From NCBI GenBank assembly GCA_964511555.1, contig CAZEFR010000001.1, forward strand, positions 62,001 through 126,000: DNA of 64,000 bases. Reading direction: 5' to 3'. Made by a program: the position numbers and the translations under genes. This document shows positions 1 to 8,363 of this stretch, piece after piece. Below the pieces are notes generated by a model. That model did not search any database, had not been told where the DNA came from, and saw only the letters and a list, made by a program, of their open reading frames with translations. Origin of the DNA: CAIZGX01 sp964511555. Lineage in GTDB: Bacteria > Bacteroidota > Bacteroidia > Flavobacteriales_D > Sanyastnellaceae. Positions within the stretch are counted from its first letter, which is position 1. The number at the start of each line of letters is the position of its first letter.

Positions 1-62
1 ATCAGTTAAAATTTGAAGAGCACAAAGATACACGAATTAAAGGAGTTACAAAGGAACATCCT

Positions 63-1139
63 TTATTTTCTTTGGTTCAAGACTTTCAACTGATTTTCGA
101 AGTGTATTTTCTTTTCCGGATGAAGTTCAATCAATCGTTTGTAGGCCTTTCTAGCACGATCTATTTTACCTTGAGTAGCATAAAGCTTTGCCATTGTTTC
201 TGTCACCCAATCAAAGTTTTCTTCCAAACTCTCTTTCGCGAAACTCACTCCAGTATATTGTTCAACCTTACCCGGCGTAATGCGCGGTTCAGTTGCAATG
301 AACTTCTCTATCAAATCCAACGCTGGTTGAACAGACTCTGTAGATTTTCTTACCTCTTCTTCCCCTCTCTTATCTTCTCTTACCTCTTGTTCTTCCCCTC
401 TCTTAACTTCTCTTCCCTGTTCTATTATTCCCTCCTCTTCACTCACACTCCTCAGCCAAGTGAACAACGCATCATCTTGTTCAACATTTATTTCAAGGTT
501 CTTCGAAAGGTCCTCCGGAAGGTCTTGCGAAGCATTTTGCTCTGCATTTCGCTCACTCACCTCCAAAAGTATCGAACTCGAAACGGCAGTTGCTAAAATT
601 GATTTATCTAAAAAATCTAAATCGGCGACCTCTTCCTCTTCTTGTCTTCCCTTTTCTTCCTCTCTCTTAACTTCTCTTACCTCTATTTCTTCCCCTCTCT
701 CAACCTCTCTTACCTCCGGTTCTTCCCCTCTCTTATCTTCTCTTACTTCTTGTTTTACCTCTGGTTCTTCATCCATCATCGATGCGGCTAATTCAGCCAG
801 AGAAGTGGAGTTAGCTGCTGCGCTTGGAGTAACTTCAACAACGGTCTCTGTGATTGTTTCGGTTGGAAGGGTGTCGGCAATTTCAGTTTGCGTTTGCTTC
901 TGAAGAATAGGCTCCTTCAAAAAACCGTACAGCCATGTTCTGTTGGAATGAAGGGTAGAGGCAAGTGCAATCTGTCCAGAAGTCTTGTGACTTTTATTTT
1001 CTTGGTATGCTTTCGCTAAATACGAATGTGCTAAACTGAACCAAGGATAGTTTTTAGTAATGTCTTCCAGTTCTTCAATAGGCATAGAAGCCAGCAAACG
1101 TGGCGACTTTAATAGCTCATTGAATGGAGAGTTTTTCAT
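63..1139 (-). CDS. TPR-like protein with charged repetitive linkers
   Basis: The function is unknown. The N-terminus (about residues 1-80) is a helical domain rich in aromatic residues. The last 50 residues look like one or two tetratricopeptide helices ending in a Lys-rich tail. Between them, two stretches (about residues 130-168 and 243-268) consist of a roughly ten-residue unit resembling EVREVKRGEE, alternating acidic and basic, probably extended or coiled coil. No signal peptide is seen, so it is probably cytoplasmic. The start chosen is the second Met, whose ATG overlaps the lptE stop as TAATG; an ATG two codons upstream (1145) is also possible. It is the last gene of the miaB-activator-lptE group. 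In related genomes secG and groES/groEL often follow lptE, but the window ends before this can be checked. Confidence 0.8.
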   Translation of the reverse strand: MKNSPFNELLKSPRLLASMPIEELEDITKNYPWFSLAHSYLAKAYQENKSHKTSGQIALASTLHSNRTWLYGFLKEPILQKQTQTEIADTLPTETITETVVEVTPSAAANSTSLAELAASMMDEEPEVKQEVREDKRGEEPEVREVERGEEIEVREVKREEEKGRQEEEEVADLDFLDKSILATAVSSSILLEVSERNAEQNASQDLPEDLSKNLEINVEQDDALFTWLRSVSEEEGIIEQGREVKRGEEQEVREDKRGEEEVRKSTESVQPALDLIEKFIATEPRITPGKVEQYTGVSFAKESLEENFDWVTETMAKLYATQGKIDRARKAYKRLIELHPEKKIHFENQLKVLNQRK

Positions 1140-1639
1140 TACCAATTTCCTACGCTTGCGTTATAAATTTCTTGAGAGAGTTGATCGTTAATAAGCTTCC
1201 ACAAATCCTCTTGTATCGTGAATAGATTTTCAGTGGCGGCGAAGTCGGCAAATTTCGTAAATGATTTCTCAAAATTCAAATCGGGCTCTAAAGTATTCGT
1301 GTACTTTATTTTTACCGTTATTGAAAGTCGGGTTAAAGATGCTGTTTCGTTGTTTTGAATTGCCATGGGCTGAACCACATACTGAGTTACGCTTCCTTCG
1401 AATTGAAGGTCGCCATTGGTTTCGCTCAGCGAAAGTGGACTTTGCGAAAGCATAACGTCCTTAAGCTCCTCTGTGAGGCGCTGTGAGTAAGTAGGCGAGG
1501 CCAGGGCTGTTTGTGGTTTTAAATAAGAGACCGAAAAAGTTTTTGCTCCGCTGAATTGTCCGCCACTAAAGGAGTATCTTATCTCACACGAAGTGAAAAG
1601 AAGCACTACAATCAGCAATCCAAGGAATTTTATTTTCAT
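1139..1639 (-). CDS. lptE: LptE-like LPS-assembly lipoprotein
   Basis: This small outer-membrane lipoprotein is expected to plug the LptD barrel and help place lipopolysaccharide in the outer leaflet. What is visible is a hydrophobic signal segment ending in a lipobox with Cys18, then a domain of about 145 residues opening with YSFSGG and containing a beta-rich core (SITVKIKYTN) and a C-terminal helix, as in the Bacteroidota LptE family. The 166-residue length is typical. Its ATG overlaps the stop of the upstream sigma-54 activator (ATGA), so the two are translationally coupled. Assignment rests on family recognition and the conserved neighbourhood, not on a catalytic motif. Confidence 0.8.
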   Translation of the reverse strand: MKIKFLGLLIVVLLFTSCEIRYSFSGGQFSGAKTFSVSYLKPQTALASPTYSQRLTEELKDVMLSQSPLSLSETNGDLQFEGSVTQYVVQPMAIQNNETASLTRLSITVKIKYTNTLEPDLNFEKSFTKFADFAATENLFTIQEDLWKLINDQLSQEIYNASVGNW

Positions 1640-2865
1640 TTACCTAAATCGTATTCTTTTATTTTTCGGTACAAAGTCCTTTCAGAAATACCCAATTCTT
1701 CTGCTGCATATTTTCTTCGATTTCTGTGTTTTTGAAGTGCTTTTTTTATCAGGTCTTTTTCAGTTTGGCTCAACGAAAGTGATTCCTCCACCTCCTCTTC
1801 TTGTTGGTCAATTCCGCTTCCCAAATGTATGATATTACTCGCAGCATTCATTCGAACGGGCATATTCGTGTCTGAGTGTTCATCGGCCTGAAAAACTTTT
1901 TGAAACAATGCCGCATTCTCATCTGAATCAACGAAGTTACTTCCACTCTGAATCATTCCCAAGACTAACTTCTTCAAATCAGTTAAGTCGTTACGCATAT
2001 CGAATAACACTTTGTACAAGATCTCTCGCTCACTAAAATCATTTCCAGAACCTCCTCCCATGTACACAGGCTTATTGGTGGCCATGTCTTGAGGTAAATA
2101 GCGTATTAATAACTCAGGTGAAACAATTCGATCTGTTTCAAGAATGCTTATTTGCTCAGTAATGTTTTTAAGTTGACGAATATTTCCAGGCCAGCGATAT
2201 TCTCTCAATGTATTAGCTCCGGATTCCGTTAGTTGAAGCACTGGAATACGATAACGTTCTGCGAAATCAGTTGCGAATTTTTTAAATAACAACTCAATAT
2301 CAGAGCCTCTTTCACGAAGCGAAGGCATGAAAATGGGAACCTGATTCAAACGATAATAAAGGTCATCGCGAAATTTTCCGTTTTGAATGGCCTGCGCGAA
2401 ATTGACATTGGTTGCAGCAACCACGCGCACATTGGTTTTTTGAACTTTGGAAGAACCCACGCGAATAAATTCACCTGTTTCTAATACACGAAGCAAGCGC
2501 ACTTGCGTTCCCAAAGGCAGTTCAGCAACTTCGTCTAAAAATATAGTACCCTCATTAGCTTCCTCGAAATACCCTTTACGCCCTTCATGCGCGCCGGTGA
2601 AAGATCCTTTTTCGTGACCGAAAAGCTCACTGTCAATCGTCCCTTCGGGGATAGCACCACAGTTAACTGCTATATACGGACCGTGTTTTCGCGAGCTCAG
2701 GTGATGAATGATTTTCGGAATGCTCTCTTTTCCCACCCCACTCTCACCTGTAATGAGGACCGACATGTTTGTTGCGGCAACTTGCATGGCAATATCCAGC
2801 GCTCTGTTGAGCGCTGGAGCATTGCCAATAATTCCGTATCGTGATTTTATTGATTGAATTTCCAT
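1636..2865 (-). CDS. sigma-54-dependent activator without sensory domain
   Basis: This is a bacterial enhancer-binding protein that remodels sigma-54 RNA polymerase using ATP. The AAA+ domain starts almost at the N-terminus: Walker A GESGVGKE at residues 40-47, the sigma-54 contact loop as GSFTGA at 87-92, Walker B IFLDE at about 108-112, and arginine fingers in the FRDDLYYRLN region. A linker of about 110 residues leads to a Fis-type helix-turn-helix (about 370-405). No receiver, GAF or PAS domain precedes the AAA+ core, so activity must be controlled by expression or by a partner. It lies between miaB and lptE and is coupled to lptE by an ATGA overlap. The targets cannot be read from this window. 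Confidence 0.93.
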   Translation of the reverse strand: MEIQSIKSRYGIIGNAPALNRALDIAMQVAATNMSVLITGESGVGKESIPKIIHHLSSRKHGPYIAVNCGAIPEGTIDSELFGHEKGSFTGAHEGRKGYFEEANEGTIFLDEVAELPLGTQVRLLRVLETGEFIRVGSSKVQKTNVRVVAATNVNFAQAIQNGKFRDDLYYRLNQVPIFMPSLRERGSDIELLFKKFATDFAERYRIPVLQLTESGANTLREYRWPGNIRQLKNITEQISILETDRIVSPELLIRYLPQDMATNKPVYMGGGSGNDFSEREILYKVLFDMRNDLTDLKKLVLGMIQSGSNFVDSDENAALFQKVFQADEHSDTNMPVRMNAASNIIHLGSGIDQQEEEVEESLSLSQTEKDLIKKALQKHRNRRKYAAEELGISERTLYRKIKEYDLGK

Positions 2866-2890
2866 AATTGCCGTTTAGTCAAGAACTAAA

Positions 2891-2898
2891 CAAAGGTA
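2891..2898 (-). promoter_or_regulatory. candidate -7 element for the sigma-54 activator operon
   Basis: Reading the minus strand, TACCTTTG matches the Bacteroidota -7 consensus TAnnTTTG exactly and ends 26 nt before the activator start codon. No clear -33 TTG lies at the usual spacing; instead a perfect inverted repeat occupies that region. It would allow activator, lptE and the TPR gene to be transcribed apart from miaB. Confidence 0.4.
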
Positions 2899-2905
2899 GC
2901 TAAAA

Positions 2906-2920
2906 GTGACAATATGTCAC
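2906..2920. promoter_or_regulatory. perfect inverted repeat GTGAC-N5-GTCAC (candidate operator)
   Basis: The 15-bp sequence GTGACAATATGTCAC is a perfect 5-bp palindrome around a 5-nt centre. It lies between the miaB stop and the activator start, just upstream of the predicted -7 element, where a repressor or CRP/FNR-like dimer could bind. On the transcribed strand it is followed by TTTTA, so a weak terminator for miaB is an alternative, but the stem is short. Confidence 0.4.
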
Positions 2921-2930
2921 GTTCAGAAAA

Positions 2931-4367
2931 TCAATCGATGTAAGTGTCAATTTCTCCGATTAAGGTCACTGCGGTAGCAGAAATGGCATTTACCCATACA
3001 TATTGACCAATTTTCGCCTCTTTTTTCGGAAAAACGACCACGACGTTCTGCGTATTACGTCCGTAAAAGTGTTCTTGCGATTTTTTAGAAATGCCCTCAA
3101 CTAAGACTTTATGTCGCTTGCCTACATGTGCAGCTGTGCGTTCGGCAACGCAGGACATGTGCAGGTCAATGATTTCACTGAGGCGTTGACTTTTTACTTC
3201 TTCTGAGACATTGTCTTCAAATTTTCTTTCGGCTAAGGTTCGTGGTCTTTCAGAATACTTGAACATGTAGGCCATGTCGTATTTCACTTCAGCCATAAGC
3301 GAAAGTGTATCGGCGTGCTCTGCATCTGTTTCATCGCAGAAGCCCGCAATCACGTCTGTGCTAATTGCACATTCAGGCATGAATTTGCGAATGGCTGCAA
3401 TGCGATCGAGGTACCACTCACGAGAATATCCGCGGTTCATTCGCTTGAGCACATCTGTGTTTCCACTTTGAACAGGCAAGTGTATATAGTCGCATATGTT
3501 TTCGTACTTCGCCATGGTCATGAGCACTTCATCGGTCATGTCTTTCGGATGACTGGTCGAGAAGCGAACACGAAGGCTTGGACTTACATCAGCAACAGCG
3601 GCGAGAAGTTGAGCGAAATTTACTGTCGGCTCATTCGGGTTTACGATTTCTCCTTTAGCCGTGATGTTCCATTTGTAGCTGTCTACGTTTTGGCCAAGAA
3701 GGGTAACCTCTCGATAGCCGCGATTGAAAAGATCTGTTGCTTCTTCAACAATGGTTTTGGGATCGCGGCTACGTTCTCTTCCACGTGTAAATGGCACTAC
3801 ACAAAAGGAACACATGTTATCGCATCCGCGCATGATGGAGATAAACGCGGTTACACCGTTACTGTCTAGACGAACAGGGGTAATTTCGGCGTAGGTTTCT
3901 TCACGGCTAAGCAAAACGTTTATGGCTTTGCTTCCGTGTTCAACTTGAGAAACGAGTCGAGGTAAATCGCGGTAAGCATCTGGACCTACAACCATGTCTA
4001 CGAGTTTCTCTTCTTCCATGAGTTTTTCTCGCAAACGCTCGGCCATACAGCCAAGCACGCCAACGACCATTTCGGGTTTGCGTTTCTTTACTGAATTCAA
4101 AAATTCAAGTCTTCCGCGAATGCGTTGTTCTGCGTTATCGCGAATGGCGCAAGTGTTTAGGAGCACTAAATCGGCCTCTTCAACATCGCGTGTTGTGGTG
4201 AATCCTTCTTGCGCCATAATAGAGGCTACAATTTCAGAATCGGCAAAATTCATTTGACAACCGTAACTCTCGAGCAACAGTTTTTTTTGCGTTCCATTCT
4301 GAATTATGGGAGTCGAAATTTCAAAAAATTCGCCCTGTCTTGTCTCGTCAATTTGTTTTTCTTCCAC
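2931..4367 (-). CDS. miaB: tRNA-2-methylthio-N6-dimethylallyladenosine synthase
   Basis: A radical-SAM methylthiotransferase that adds a 2-methylthio group to i6A37 of tRNAs reading UNN codons. The N-terminal MTTase domain has the three cluster-binding cysteines in YGCQMN (C37), LNTCAIRD and LGCMAERL. The radical-SAM domain carries the CxxxCxxC motif in CDNMCSFC near residue 182. A TRAM domain (about 410-475) ends the protein. The 478-residue length is usual for Bacteroidota, with about 25 extra N-terminal residues. It is divergent from topA across a 129-bp gap and upstream of the sigma-54 activator on the same strand with a 65-bp gap. Confidence 0.97.
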   Translation of the reverse strand: MEEKQIDETRQGEFFEISTPIIQNGTQKKLLLESYGCQMNFADSEIVASIMAQEGFTTTRDVEEADLVLLNTCAIRDNAEQRIRGRLEFLNSVKKRKPEMVVGVLGCMAERLREKLMEEEKLVDMVVGPDAYRDLPRLVSQVEHGSKAINVLLSREETYAEITPVRLDSNGVTAFISIMRGCDNMCSFCVVPFTRGRERSRDPKTIVEEATDLFNRGYREVTLLGQNVDSYKWNITAKGEIVNPNEPTVNFAQLLAAVADVSPSLRVRFSTSHPKDMTDEVLMTMAKYENICDYIHLPVQSGNTDVLKRMNRGYSREWYLDRIAAIRKFMPECAISTDVIAGFCDETDAEHADTLSLMAEVKYDMAYMFKYSERPRTLAERKFEDNVSEEVKSQRLSEIIDLHMSCVAERTAAHVGKRHKVLVEGISKKSQEHFYGRNTQNVVVVFPKKEAKIGQYVWVNAISATAVTLIGEIDTYID

Positions 4368-4393
4368 AGTGTCTGGCTGTTTTGATTAGTGTG

Positions 4394-4401
4394 CAAAAAT
4401 A
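4394..4401 (-). promoter_or_regulatory. candidate -7 element for miaB
   Basis: On the minus strand TATTTTTG matches TAnnTTTG and ends 27 nt before the miaB start. No -33 TTG is evident at 17-23 nt, so this rests on the -7 match and on its place in the divergent miaB/topA region. Confidence 0.35.
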
Positions 4402-4442
4402 ATCTATTTCTATAGAAATAGCATATATAATCGCATAACCAA

Positions 4443-4476
4443 TTTGGAGACTAACGAATAAATGCATATACCTTTG
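4443..4476 (+). promoter_or_regulatory. topA promoter (TTTG-N22-TACCTTTG)
   Basis: A -33 TTTG (4443-4446) and an exact -7 TACCTTTG (4469-4476) are 22 nt apart, within the range reported for Bacteroidota housekeeping promoters. The -7 box ends 20 nt before the topA ATG, giving a short leader with no Shine-Dalgarno. Confidence 0.55.
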
Positions 4477-4496
4477 CCGCAATTCAAAAACAAAAT

Positions 4497-6917
4497 ATGG
4501 CTAAAAATCTTGTTATAGTAGAGTCCCCTGCAAAGGCGAAAACAATCGAAGGTTATCTTGGAAGTGACTACGTCGTTAAGGCGAGTATAGGGCACGTTCG
4601 TGATTTGCCAAAGAATAATTTCGCAGTGAGTGCTGATGGAAATTTTAATGTGACTTACGAAGTTTATCCAGATTCGGAGAAGGTAGTTAATGAATTGAAG
4701 AAATTAGCCAAAGACGCAATTAAAGATGATAAGTTTGTTTGGTTAGCAACGGATGAGGACCGCGAGGGAGAAGCAATTTCGTGGCATTTGTTGGAAGCCA
4801 TGAAGATCGATGAGAGCAAGACAAAACGCATTGTATTTTCCGAGATTACCAAAAAAGCGATCCTAGCGGCCATGGAAAAGCCAAGAACCATTGACATGGA
4901 CTTGGTGAATGCTCAACAGGCAAGAAGAATTTTAGATAGAATAGTAGGTTTCGAACTTTCACCGGTTTTGTGGAGAAAGGTAGGCCCGTCGCTCAGCGCT
5001 GGTCGTGTTCAAAGTGTTGCGGTTCGATTAATTGTGGAAAGAGAGCGTGAGGTAGAGGCCTTCAATGCATCTGCATTTTTCGGTATTCGTGCCATGTTTG
5101 ATCTGAAAGACGCGGTATTGAAGGCAGATTTGTCTGGAAAAATTTCAGATGGAACAGCTGCTCAAGCGTTCTTGGAAGATTGTAAAAATGCAGAGTTTGC
5201 GATATCGTCATTGGAAACGAAGCCCGGAACAAGAACGCCGGCGGCACCATTCACAACTTCAACCCTTCAACAAGAAGCGGGTAGAAAGTTGGGAATGTCC
5301 GTAAAGGCGACCATGACCGTTGCACAGAAACTATACGAGAGCGGAAAGATTACATACATGAGAACGGACAGCATGAACTTGTCAGATTTCGCAAGGGATG
5401 CGGCGAACAAGGAGATTGTTTCTAGCTTCGGTGAAGAGTATGCTTTCCCAAGAGTATTTAAATCGAAGAAAGGTGCTCAAGAGGCACACGAGGCGATTCG
5501 TCCAACCGATATGGCTGTAAAAACCATTGACGGAGATACCAACGAGAAAAGACTCTACGAATTAATTTGGAAGAGAACGTTGGCCAGTCAGATGGCAGAT
5601 GCGAAATTGGAAAACACAACGGCACATGTGAACATTTCAACGCGAAGTGAAACACTCGTTGCGAAAGGACAAGTTGTGAAATTCCACGGCTTCTTGAAGG
5701 TCTATGCTGAAGGAACAGACGACGAAGAGTCTGACGAAAGCGGAGTTCTTCCTCCATTGCATGAAGGTCAAATTCTCGACCTAAGAAACATGGTTGCTCA
5801 AGAAAAATTCACACAGAAACCTGCACGTTACAGTGAGGCGAGTTTGGTGAAGAAAATGGAAGAGTTAGGTATTGGAAGACCTTCAACCTATGCATCTACG
5901 ATTAGCACAATTCAGGCTCGTTCTTATGTTGTGAAACAAGATTTGGAGGGAAAGCCCCGTTCTTTTGCAGTTCATACGTTGGCGAACAAGAATATTACGT
6001 CAGAAACAAGAACCGAGAATACGGGAGCTGAAAGAGCGAAGTTGTTCCCAACAGACATTGGACGTGTTGTGAATGATTTCTTGGTGGAAAATTTCAAGTC
6101 AATTCTTGATTATGCGTTTACAGCCAACGTCGAAGAAGAATTCGACACCATTGCTGAAGGTAAATTAGATTGGAAGAAAATGCTTCAGACATTTTACAAT
6201 CCGTTTCATGAGAACGTGAATAAAACAATGAACGAAGCCGCCCGTGCTTCCGGTGAGCGTTTTTTGGGAGATGATCCTGCAACAGGAAAACCGATCATTG
6301 CTCGTATCGGAAGATTCGGCCCCATGATTCAATTGGGAACTGCTGAAGAAGAAGAGAAGAAGTTTGCTTCGCTTCGTCCAAACCAAAGTATCAACACCAT
6401 CACCTTAGAAGAAGCTTTGGATTTATTCAAAATGCCACGTAACCTAGGTGAATGGAACGGTGAAAAGATTGTAGTTGGAATCGGTCGTTTCGGACCGTAT
6501 GTTAAATACAAATCTACATATGCTTCACTTCGTGTGAAGGAAGGGGATGATCCATTCATCATTGATTTGGAAAGAGCAGTCAAACTTGTTGAAGATAAAA
6601 TCAACGGTGTGAATGCAAACTTGCTCAAGACTTTCACGGAAGACGAGAATGTTCAGATTATCAATGGACGCTTTGGAGCTTATTTGAAATCAGGAAACTT
6701 GAATTTCAAACTTCCAAAGGGAGCCAAGGCTGAAGATATTTCATGGGCTAACGCGCAGCAGATTATGGAGGAGCAAATGGAACAGGCAACAAAAAAGGCT
6801 GCTTCCAGAAAGCCAGCGCCGAAGAAAGCGCCAGCGAAGAAGGCTCCCGCGAAGAAAGCGGCGGCTAAAAAAGCGCCTGCTAAAAAAGCCGCAGCAAAAA
6901 AATCGCCGAAGAAGTAA
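4497..6917 (+). CDS. topA: DNA topoisomerase I
   Basis: Type IA topoisomerase that relaxes negative supercoils by transient single-strand cleavage. The TOPRIM domain opens with KNLVIVESPAKAKTI, and its acidic triad is in ATDEDREGE (D86, D88, E90). The catalytic tyrosine is Y287 in ITYMRTDS. The C-terminal part has no cysteine zinc fingers but several topoisomerase C-terminal repeats (GRFGPMIQLG, GRFGPYVKY, NGRFGAYLKS). It ends in a tail of about 45 residues made of AKKAPAKK-like units, resembling histone H1 and probably binding DNA non-specifically. The 806-residue length fits the phylum. A 7-bp stem-loop follows the stop directly. Confidence 0.98.
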   Translation: MAKNLVIVESPAKAKTIEGYLGSDYVVKASIGHVRDLPKNNFAVSADGNFNVTYEVYPDSEKVVNELKKLAKDAIKDDKFVWLATDEDREGEAISWHLLEAMKIDESKTKRIVFSEITKKAILAAMEKPRTIDMDLVNAQQARRILDRIVGFELSPVLWRKVGPSLSAGRVQSVAVRLIVEREREVEAFNASAFFGIRAMFDLKDAVLKADLSGKISDGTAAQAFLEDCKNAEFAISSLETKPGTRTPAAPFTTSTLQQEAGRKLGMSVKATMTVAQKLYESGKITYMRTDSMNLSDFARDAANKEIVSSFGEEYAFPRVFKSKKGAQEAHEAIRPTDMAVKTIDGDTNEKRLYELIWKRTLASQMADAKLENTTAHVNISTRSETLVAKGQVVKFHGFLKVYAEGTDDEESDESGVLPPLHEGQILDLRNMVAQEKFTQKPARYSEASLVKKMEELGIGRPSTYASTISTIQARSYVVKQDLEGKPRSFAVHTLANKNITSETRTENTGAERAKLFPTDIGRVVNDFLVENFKSILDYAFTANVEEEFDTIAEGKLDWKKMLQTFYNPFHENVNKTMNEAARASGERFLGDDPATGKPIIARIGRFGPMIQLGTAEEEEKKFASLRPNQSINTITLEEALDLFKMPRNLGEWNGEKIVVGIGRFGPYVKYKSTYASLRVKEGDDPFIIDLERAVKLVEDKINGVNANLLKTFTEDENVQIINGRFGAYLKSGNLNFKLPKGAKAEDISWANAQQIMEEQMEQATKKAASRKPAPKKAPAKKAPAKKAAAKKAPAKKAAAKKSPKK

Positions 6918-6935
6918 AATGTGAATCATCACATT
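6918..6935 (+). other. stem-loop directly after topA
   Basis: AATGTGA and TCACATT form a perfect 7-bp stem with a 4-nt loop beginning at the first base after the stop codon. The following run is only CCTTT, so this is at best a weak terminator or an mRNA-stabilising hairpin between topA and the arginase-like gene. Confidence 0.35.
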
Positions 6936-6999
6936 CCTTTGTTGAAATGATTTTTTAGTGTCGAGAAATTGATTGGCTCATCCATGTAGTTTCGTGCTC

Positions 7000-8166
7000 A
7001 TGGATTTGTCAGTATTTCTCTCGCCGAGTATCTTTCACGATAGCTCAAATCGCTTCTTTGCGAACAACACCCTTGGTGCTCAAACGCGTTTTTATTTCGA
7101 TGATGAAAACGATTTGAATGAAAAGCAAATAGCCATTGTTGGTGTTTGCGAGGACCGGAATTCAGAGGTCAATTCAGGCGCAGCGAATGCTCCTGATGAT
7201 GTTCGAAGAGAATTGTACAAACTATTGGCCTGTGACGATTATTCGAGAATTGTTGATTTAGGAAATATTCTTCCGGGCGAAACCCCAGAGGACACATACT
7301 ACGCTTTATCTGAAGTCTGCACGGCTTGTATGAAGTTAAATATTGTCCCAGTTGTCATAGGTGGAACACAAGATTTAACATACGCCACCTACAAGGCCTA
7401 TGAGGCAATGGAGCAAACGGTAAACTTGGTTACCATTGATTCAAAATTAGATTTTGGATCAAGTCCAGATGACTCGAGCTCTGAAGGATATCTGAATCGA
7501 ATTATTCTCCATCGCCCTAATTATTTATTCAATTTCTCCAATCTCGGGCACCAACGGTATTTAACGGACAAGGCTATTCTCGATCTAACATCAAAGATGT
7601 ATTTCGATGCGGTTCGATTGGGTGAAATTCAGCAGGATCTTGCCATTGCTGAGCCAGTAATTCGGAATGCTGATTTGCTGAGTTTTGATTTGAGCGCGAT
7701 CCGATATTCTGAATTTATGTCGACCAAGAAGAGCGGTCCAAATGGATTTTTCGGCCACGAGGCAGCGCAGCTGTGCAAGTACGCAGGAATGAGCGAGAAA
7801 CTTAGTTGTATAGGTTTTTATGAATTCAACCCTTCTTTAGATGACAGTGGTCAGTCGGCTAAGCTTATGGCTCAGTTGGTTTGGTGTTTCATTGACGGTT
7901 ATCATGCCCGAAGAGGAGACTACCCAATTGCATCACTTTCAGAATACGAAAAGTTCATTGTATTGTTGACCGATTCAGGAGATGAGTTGGTGTTTTATAA
8001 AAGTCATCTTACCAACCGCTGGTGGTTAGAAGTAGCTTATCCGGCAGGGACAGAAGAAAAGCAGGAAAGAAACCACGTAGTGCCGTGTACATATTCCGAT
8101 TACCTCATGGCCTCTCAGCAAGAAATGCCAGATCGATGGTGGAGAACCTTTCAGAAACTGGTTTAA
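7000..8166 (+). CDS. arginase/formimidoylglutamase-fold protein, probably not a metal enzyme
   Basis: The protein has the ureohydrolase fold: a GGTQDLT segment where arginases have GGDHS, TIDSKLD where they have DAHxD, and SFDLSAI where they have SxDxD. Comparing these, three of six Mn ligands are changed (His to Q124, His to K149, Asp to S232) while D147, D151 and D230 remain. Hydrolysis of an arginine- or formimidoyl-type substrate by a binuclear Mn site is therefore unlikely. The start at 7000 is chosen over an in-frame TTG at 6973. The C-terminal 60 residues (about 330-388) are Trp-rich and lie outside the usual fold. It sits between topA and the T9SS operon, which suggests a T9SS-related or regulatory role, but that is inference. 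Confidence 0.85.
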   Translation: MDLSVFLSPSIFHDSSNRFFANNTLGAQTRFYFDDENDLNEKQIAIVGVCEDRNSEVNSGAANAPDDVRRELYKLLACDDYSRIVDLGNILPGETPEDTYYALSEVCTACMKLNIVPVVIGGTQDLTYATYKAYEAMEQTVNLVTIDSKLDFGSSPDDSSSEGYLNRIILHRPNYLFNFSNLGHQRYLTDKAILDLTSKMYFDAVRLGEIQQDLAIAEPVIRNADLLSFDLSAIRYSEFMSTKKSGPNGFFGHEAAQLCKYAGMSEKLSCIGFYEFNPSLDDSGQSAKLMAQLVWCFIDGYHARRGDYPIASLSEYEKFIVLLTDSGDELVFYKSHLTNRWWLEVAYPAGTEEKQERNHVVPCTYSDYLMASQQEMPDRWWRTFQKLV

Positions 8167-8277
8167 TCGGTTTTGAGATTCATTGGGGTTTCGGTCGCTT
8201 TGATTCACTTATCGTGTTGATAAACATAGGTTTTGTAGTTCCCGAGCTTTACGAGATGTTGAAATCCACGTGTTTTT

Positions 8278-8308
8278 TTTGTTTTTTTGAATAGATTTTC
8301 TATTTTAG
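8278..8308 (+). promoter_or_regulatory. possible promoter of the porP-gldKLMN operon
   Basis: TTTG (8278-8281), a 19-nt spacer and TATTTTAG (8301-8308; one mismatch to TAnnTTTG) lie 55 nt upstream of porP in a T-rich, gene-free stretch of about 200 bp. T-richness raises the chance of a random match. Confidence 0.35.
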
Positions 8309-8363
8309 CAAACTCAGATATTTTTTTTTAGTAATAATCTGAACCCACGTAAGAAAACAAACG

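Noticed and set aside
345..760. Possible CRISPR array or tandem-repeat locus
   Set aside because: The repeats are adjoining and imperfect, without unique spacers, and stay in frame in a coding gene.
460..903. 147-codon plus-strand frame with Ser-rich repeats opposite the TPR-like gene
   Set aside because: The Ser/Thr/Leu repeats are the reverse reading of the charged repeat units; the minus-strand frame is in operon context with a TAATG overlap and is the real gene.
3315..3869. 184-codon open frame on the plus strand opposite miaB
   Set aside because: It lies wholly inside the conserved miaB gene on the other strand, has no family resemblance or signal peptide and is explained as a shadow of the miaB codon pattern.
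4410..4595. 61-codon minus-strand frame covering the topA start
   Set aside because: It overlaps the topA promoter and N-terminal coding region and has no recognisable features.
6780..6917. Lys/Ala repeat tail of topA as a frameshift or assembly error
   Set aside because: The frame is continuous, the AKKAPAKK-type units are regular and such basic tails are known on topoisomerase I of several bacterial groups.
8022..8294. 90-codon plus-strand frame at the end of the arginase-like gene
   Set aside because: It is out of frame with the conserved gene and runs into a T-rich intergenic region; there is no sign of a frameshift because the main frame reads to a normal stop.
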